Positions 27,701 through 33,700 of a stretch of 64,000 nt of DNA are shown piece after piece. Location: NCBI GenBank assembly GCA_017619795.1, contig JAFZRP010000114.1, forward strand, positions 96,358 to 160,357. Direction: 5' to 3'. The stretch is from Treponema sp. (GTDB taxonomy: Bacteria > Spirochaetota > Spirochaetia > Treponematales > Treponemataceae). Within the stretch, counting starts at the first letter, position 1; each line of letters starts with the position of its first letter. Below the pieces are notes generated by a model. That model had not been told where the DNA came from, made no database searches, and worked only from the letters and a program-made list of their open reading frames with translations. The translations under genes and the position numbers were made by a program.

Positions 27701-30700
27701 TGATGAAGCCGACGTAATGTTCAGAGCCCTTGCAACAGACGAAGCAGGTAACACTGGTAATTCAGGAACAACTTCACAGTATGCTGCAAGCAATGCAAAT
27801 ACTCAGACTGTAACAATTTCTCAGAAGACAGACAGACCGGTAATCCGCTTTACAAACCTCAATCTTGGTACAAACCCAATCTGGCTCAAGAATACAAATA
27901 CAATTCTTGGACTTATAAGTGATGATGACGGTGATGTAACTTCTCTGAAATACAAGCTGGCAGCTGCAGAAAGCTGGACAGCTCTTGCTCCAGTTTCAGG
28001 CAGCGGCTACTTTGCAATTGAAGGAATTGCAGACGGTCAGAGTACGTTCTACTTCCAGGTAACCGATAAGGCTGGAAAGACATTTGAAACAGATACAGCA
28101 GCAACTCCAAATGCACTCAACGAGCCAGTCTTAACAGACGGTACAAATAAGATTGAAAATGGTAAGGTTGAGCTTACACTTAAGGTAGATAAGACATCTC
28201 CTTCAGTACAGAATAAGCAGTATCAGATTTATAATACACAAGCTACTTCAGATGCTACATACGGAAAGTGGGGTGCTTGGATTACAGAGAATGACGTTTC
28301 AACTTGGACTCCTGGAGCCTGGAGTAGCAGTCTTGTAACTCTTGGTGGTAGATACACTGGTTTAAAGATTAAGCTTGAGGCAGCTGATCAGAACGCTATT
28401 GCTTCTGTAACATCAACCTTTGGTGGTAGTGAAGTAAGCTTTACATGTAGTGAAACTTATAATAATGCTGCTTATCATCCATGGGCAACTGACGAAATCT
28501 CTATTCCTGATAAAGATGAAAATAATGTTCCTATAACTGAAGTTAGAGACCTTTCAGTAGTTATTACTGATGGTGCAGGTTTAACAACTACAGAAGCAAT
28601 TAGTGTTGAAATTGATAACTCTGCTCCGGTAATTACTATTCAGGATCCATCAGCTTTGATTGGTACAACAGAAACTATCCGCGGTAATATTGCTACTTCC
28701 GCTGCTTCAGAAAGCCGTGATGCAACCTTGTACTATGCAGTTTCCCGCTATGATGCAGTATCTGATAATGTAAAACCTGCAGATTCTGGAAAACGCATGA
28801 ATGGTACTACAGTTCTTGCAACTGAATGGACAGAAATAAAGGGACTTACAACAACTCTCAACTGGTATGTACACTTTGATGATCAGACAACTTTCGATGA
28901 CCATACAGAAAGATTTGCTAAGTATCTTACAGGAAACTATTTGAAGATAACTACAGATGCAGAAATTGCTAATAGTACATATAGTACTCCAACAGACCTT
29001 TACTTCTGGCTTAAGGCTGTAGACTCTGTAGGAAATACTTCTACAGCTGCAAAGAAGGTTAAGGTTGACCCACAGGGAGACCGTCCTAGTGTTAAACTTA
29101 TTTATCCTGCAAACAACGAAAATGGTGAAGCTCCAACTCTTGGAGGTACAATCCGTCTGAGCGGAACTGCAACAGATAACGAACAGGCAAAGTATGTTTG
29201 GGTACAGATAGATAAGGATAATGATGGAACCTTCGATGCTACAGACCTTGCGTTTATGAACACTAAGAAGGGAGACTCAGAAGAAGAAGCAACTAAGCGT
29301 AAGTATGGTTATAAGCTTGGTCAAATTAGTACAAATACAGAAAAAACTTTAGCAGAAATTGAAGCAGTAACTTCTAACTATAGTGATTATGGTATTATGG
29401 TTGAAGTTCAAGGTTCAAGTTGGAATACAAACGTTAACAATAGTCTTGAGTATTCACCAGAAAAGGATCCAGTAACACAATTAGCAGGAAGTACAACAAT
29501 AGGCTTTATTATTTATGCTACGGATGATAATAAAAACAAGTCTCTACCTGTAACTCAGACCATTATTCTTGATGCTGATAATCCTGTAATTTCTGATCTT
29601 AAGCTTGTTCAGTATCTGAAGAATGGAGTTGCTTGTACAGACGGAAGTCAGACATCTGGAACAATTGCCAACGAAATTGAGTATTCTGATGGTATGGATA
29701 TTACGGGTAAATGGTTCCTTAAGGGAGATGTTTATGATCCTTCTGGTATTAAAAAGATTTGGGTTAATAGTGTATTAATAATTGAACACGCGGGAGATGA
29801 TTATACAGGAACTGGAAATAATGATGGAATTACGCTAAAGCATGACAATTTCCAAGACAATGGAAATAATTATCATTTCCAAATACCTATAGGTAATGAT
29901 TCAGAAGGTGAGGTTGGAACACATAGTGTAAGCATAAAAGCAATTGAAGGAGCTAATACAGATGGATATGTAGAAAAGACCTTCTCTGTAAAATACGATA
30001 ACAAGGCACCTGTCATAATTCATTCTGGAAACAACGTTTATCTTGATGAAGATATTATTGACAACAATGGTTTCCATACATTAGGTGCTATAGCAAATGA
30101 AGATGACGAGGGTGGCGTTACTCAGTCCGGTGTAGAAAGAATTGCCTTCTACTTTACAAGAGATCTAGAATACAATATTAAGACTCTTGATGAAACACAG
30201 TATTCTGGACACGGAGCTACAACAGGAGAGAATGTTGTAAGTGTAACTCACGACCTGTTCGATGTAATGATAAGTTGCGAGAACAAGGATAGTGATGATG
30301 TATCTACTGGTAATACAATAATCGATTATGCAAGTGCAGGTTCTTTCGCAAGCGAAATCTATACTCCTGGAACAATGAAGACCAACTATGTATACGAAGA
30401 TTACCTTATCTGGGAAAAGACAACAGGAACTATCTCTGGACAGGCTGTAACATTAAGCTCAGTTGGAAAGAATGTTCATGTTGGTGGTCTTGTAAAGATT
30501 AAGGGTGGTATCTATAAGATTACAGGTATAACCGGTAATACACTGACTATTTCTGGAAAGCCTGGGGATGAAACTTCTGCAAAACAAGTTTTGTGTGCAA
30601 TTGCAAGCGTAGTAGACAGTACAGACAGAAACGGTACTACTACAAGTAGAACTAAGGGTTACGGTTACGGTTATTATTCTAATAACTCACTTGATAATGA

Positions 30701-33700
30701 CAAAGATCTTCTCATAGAAACCTTCAGCAAGCAGGGACAAAGCTGGCTTTGGGATGCTGCAATCGTATCTAAAAACATTCCGGACGGTCCTGTAACAGTA
30801 CATATTGTAGCAATAGATAAGGCTGGTAATGCATCTGAGTACAAGTACAATGCAAGTGTTAAGAACAATGCTCCTCGTATTGCCGGTATGACAATCGGTA
30901 CAGACGAAAATGGTAACGGTTCTGTTGAAGCTGGTGAGTGTGATACATCTACATACAGCAACTTCTATGTAAATGGAAAACAGGGAAGCCAGAAGGTAAC
31001 AAGAGCAACATTCCCAGAGCAGACTGGTACTAGTCCTGTTTCTGCAATTAAGGCAAAGGGCAAAGTAGAAATCACACCAGAAATTATAGGTGGTAACGGT
31101 GCTCTTACATATACCTATGATGTATTCTATAGAAATGCCGCTAATGATGGCTGGAATACAACTGCTGACTTCAGTAATTCAAATCCAACTAACAAAGCTC
31201 TTGGAACTGGTGGAGGTGCAAACGAAAATGTTGCATCTCTTAATCCTATGACTATAACTGTAGAAGACTTTGTAAGAACAAAGAATGGTAATGCTTATAA
31301 TGAAACCGAAACAGAAGGAAATCCAGTTAATACTGAAGTACAGATTAAAGACGGCAGCAACCATAAGTTCAGCTTCAATATTGGTGATAATACTCCTGCA
31401 AGAACAGCCGGCGGTAATAGTCAGAGCGTAACACTTGATGTAATTATGAATGTTGCTTTGGGCGATTCTGAAGCTGCAAAGAACTACATCATACCATTGT
31501 ACTGGAAGAACGAGGAAATCAGCGGAGTTTCAATCCTTAAGACAAGCTTGTTCAACAATTCTAAGGACAACGGTCATATTGAAATTGCTAAGGACTGGGT
31601 ATTTGCAAGCGGCTATACTGGTACAACAGGCGAATACGATAATGATCCTAAGGTTTCTGGAAAGATTAAGCTTGAAGGTATTGCTCAGGATAATACTCTG
31701 TTGAAGGAAATTAAGGTTCAGTTTGGTAAGTCTATGGGCGGTTTAGGAACTGCTAACACAACAATTGCAACTTACAATGACACAGGAGCTAATGCAGGTA
31801 CCTGGACAACAACAGCTCTTACTAACAATGACATACCTTCAGATACAGGCTGGGCTTCTGAAGTACAGCAGGCAACCTACGGTGAACTTGTTGAAGCAGG
31901 AATTATTGATGAACGTCCTGACGGAAAAGAAGCTGGAGATAAAGTACCTTATGCATCACAGCAGTACGGACATGTTGTACACTGGATCCTCTATCTTGAC
32001 ACTTCTAAGGTAGACGGTGTTGCTGCAACCGATGTAACAGTAACTGCATCTGCAACCGACAAGGGTAAACCATATTGGGATGGTTCAGAAGTAAAATATG
32101 GAGCAAATGGCGTTGCTATTACCGGTGATACTACAAACAACGGAACAAATGTTCCTGCAGCTAACTCTGGTTTTGTTACTAAGAATGGTAATACACCAAC
32201 CGAAGGTGCACACACCGGTAGATACAGAATGGATGTTGTTCCGTATATTTACAAGGTAGAAACAAAGCTTTCTAAGGATAAGAAGACAAACTGGTCTGTT
32301 TATAACAGAACGGCTTTGGGGCACTATCCTGTACAGTCTGTTGTAACTAACTTTGACAACAACAATAGTACAACTAAACTTAATACAACAACTTCTGAAG
32401 ATGTTACCTTGTACGGCTTTAACATTAATGACAGTTCTGCAACAATAGAAGGAAGAACTAATGCTGTAAACTATACTGTAAACAATAATGTTGATCTTCG
32501 TAAAATTACAAGTGACGCTACAGCTGGAACCTTGAAGTTTAATGTTGCAAATCTTGCAACTGGTAAACTTAAGCTTACTGTTAATGGTTTGTCTATCCTT
32601 AACAACACAAATAATAATGATTCAAAGGGTTCTATAAGTCAGCCTGGTACAGCTTATGTAAACTGCTACAACCGTCAGCCAAATGGAGACAATAACAATA
32701 TCCTGACTGATGATGTAGAGTTTGATGTATGGGAATTCAACGACCGTGCAGCTGTACCAATAAACGGTCTTGCAACAGGTATAAATATGGAAGTTAACCA
32801 GACAACAGGTATGTTGAACTATGCCTTTGCAAACGGTGGTTTGTACTATAGTATGGGTGGTAATACAAATAAATCAACCGCATATAATGCAAATAATAGT
32901 TATTCATCATATTACTGGGCTGGTGACTGGGATACCTTTGCTGGTCCTTGTGTAGGCTTCCATATTGATGATCTGGGCTATACCTATTCTGTTGTTTCTG
33001 GTGGTGACACAAATAGTGGTGGTTCTGTAGACAAATGGGATTTCTATACAAGTCGTTGGGGTTATGGTTTACATAGCACAGCGGGAACTTTAAATGAAGG
33101 TGGCTCAGCTGATTTCCATGCACTTCGTCTTGAAGAAATTGGTCTTAAAACAGGATCGGCTGGTTTAAACTATTCTCTTATGAAGTACCGATTCCTTTCT
33201 CCAGAATTTGCCTCAACAGTAAATACAACTAATAATAGTACTAACTTGTATCTTGTATACTATGATGCTCTTTGTAACCAGATTCGCTTTAGAGCAGGAA
33301 CTTTCTCTGGAAATGCTACGCAAACTACAGGTGGTTTCCAAGATCAGTATACAGGAGGAAACTCAAGTTATTACAATATAACTAACTGTCAGGTAATTGC
33401 TGCAGAAGCAGGAACGTTCAAAATTGGTAATAATGCAAATCAAACGACTACGGTAGCTGCAATTGAAGGTAGAGCGCCTGGACAGTATGTAGATGTAGCT
33501 GTTGTAAAGAATGCTAGTTCAAAGGATGTAGTTTGTGTTGTATGGTATGATCAGAACGACAACTGCTGTAAGTTTAGTTATATTGTAGATCCTATTACTG
33601 ATTGGAACAGTGCCACTGCTAATAAAAAACTAGCGGGCAATGCTACGGCTAGAGGTTGGTCAACTCCAAAGACTTTATTTGCTGAAGGTGGAGAATACTG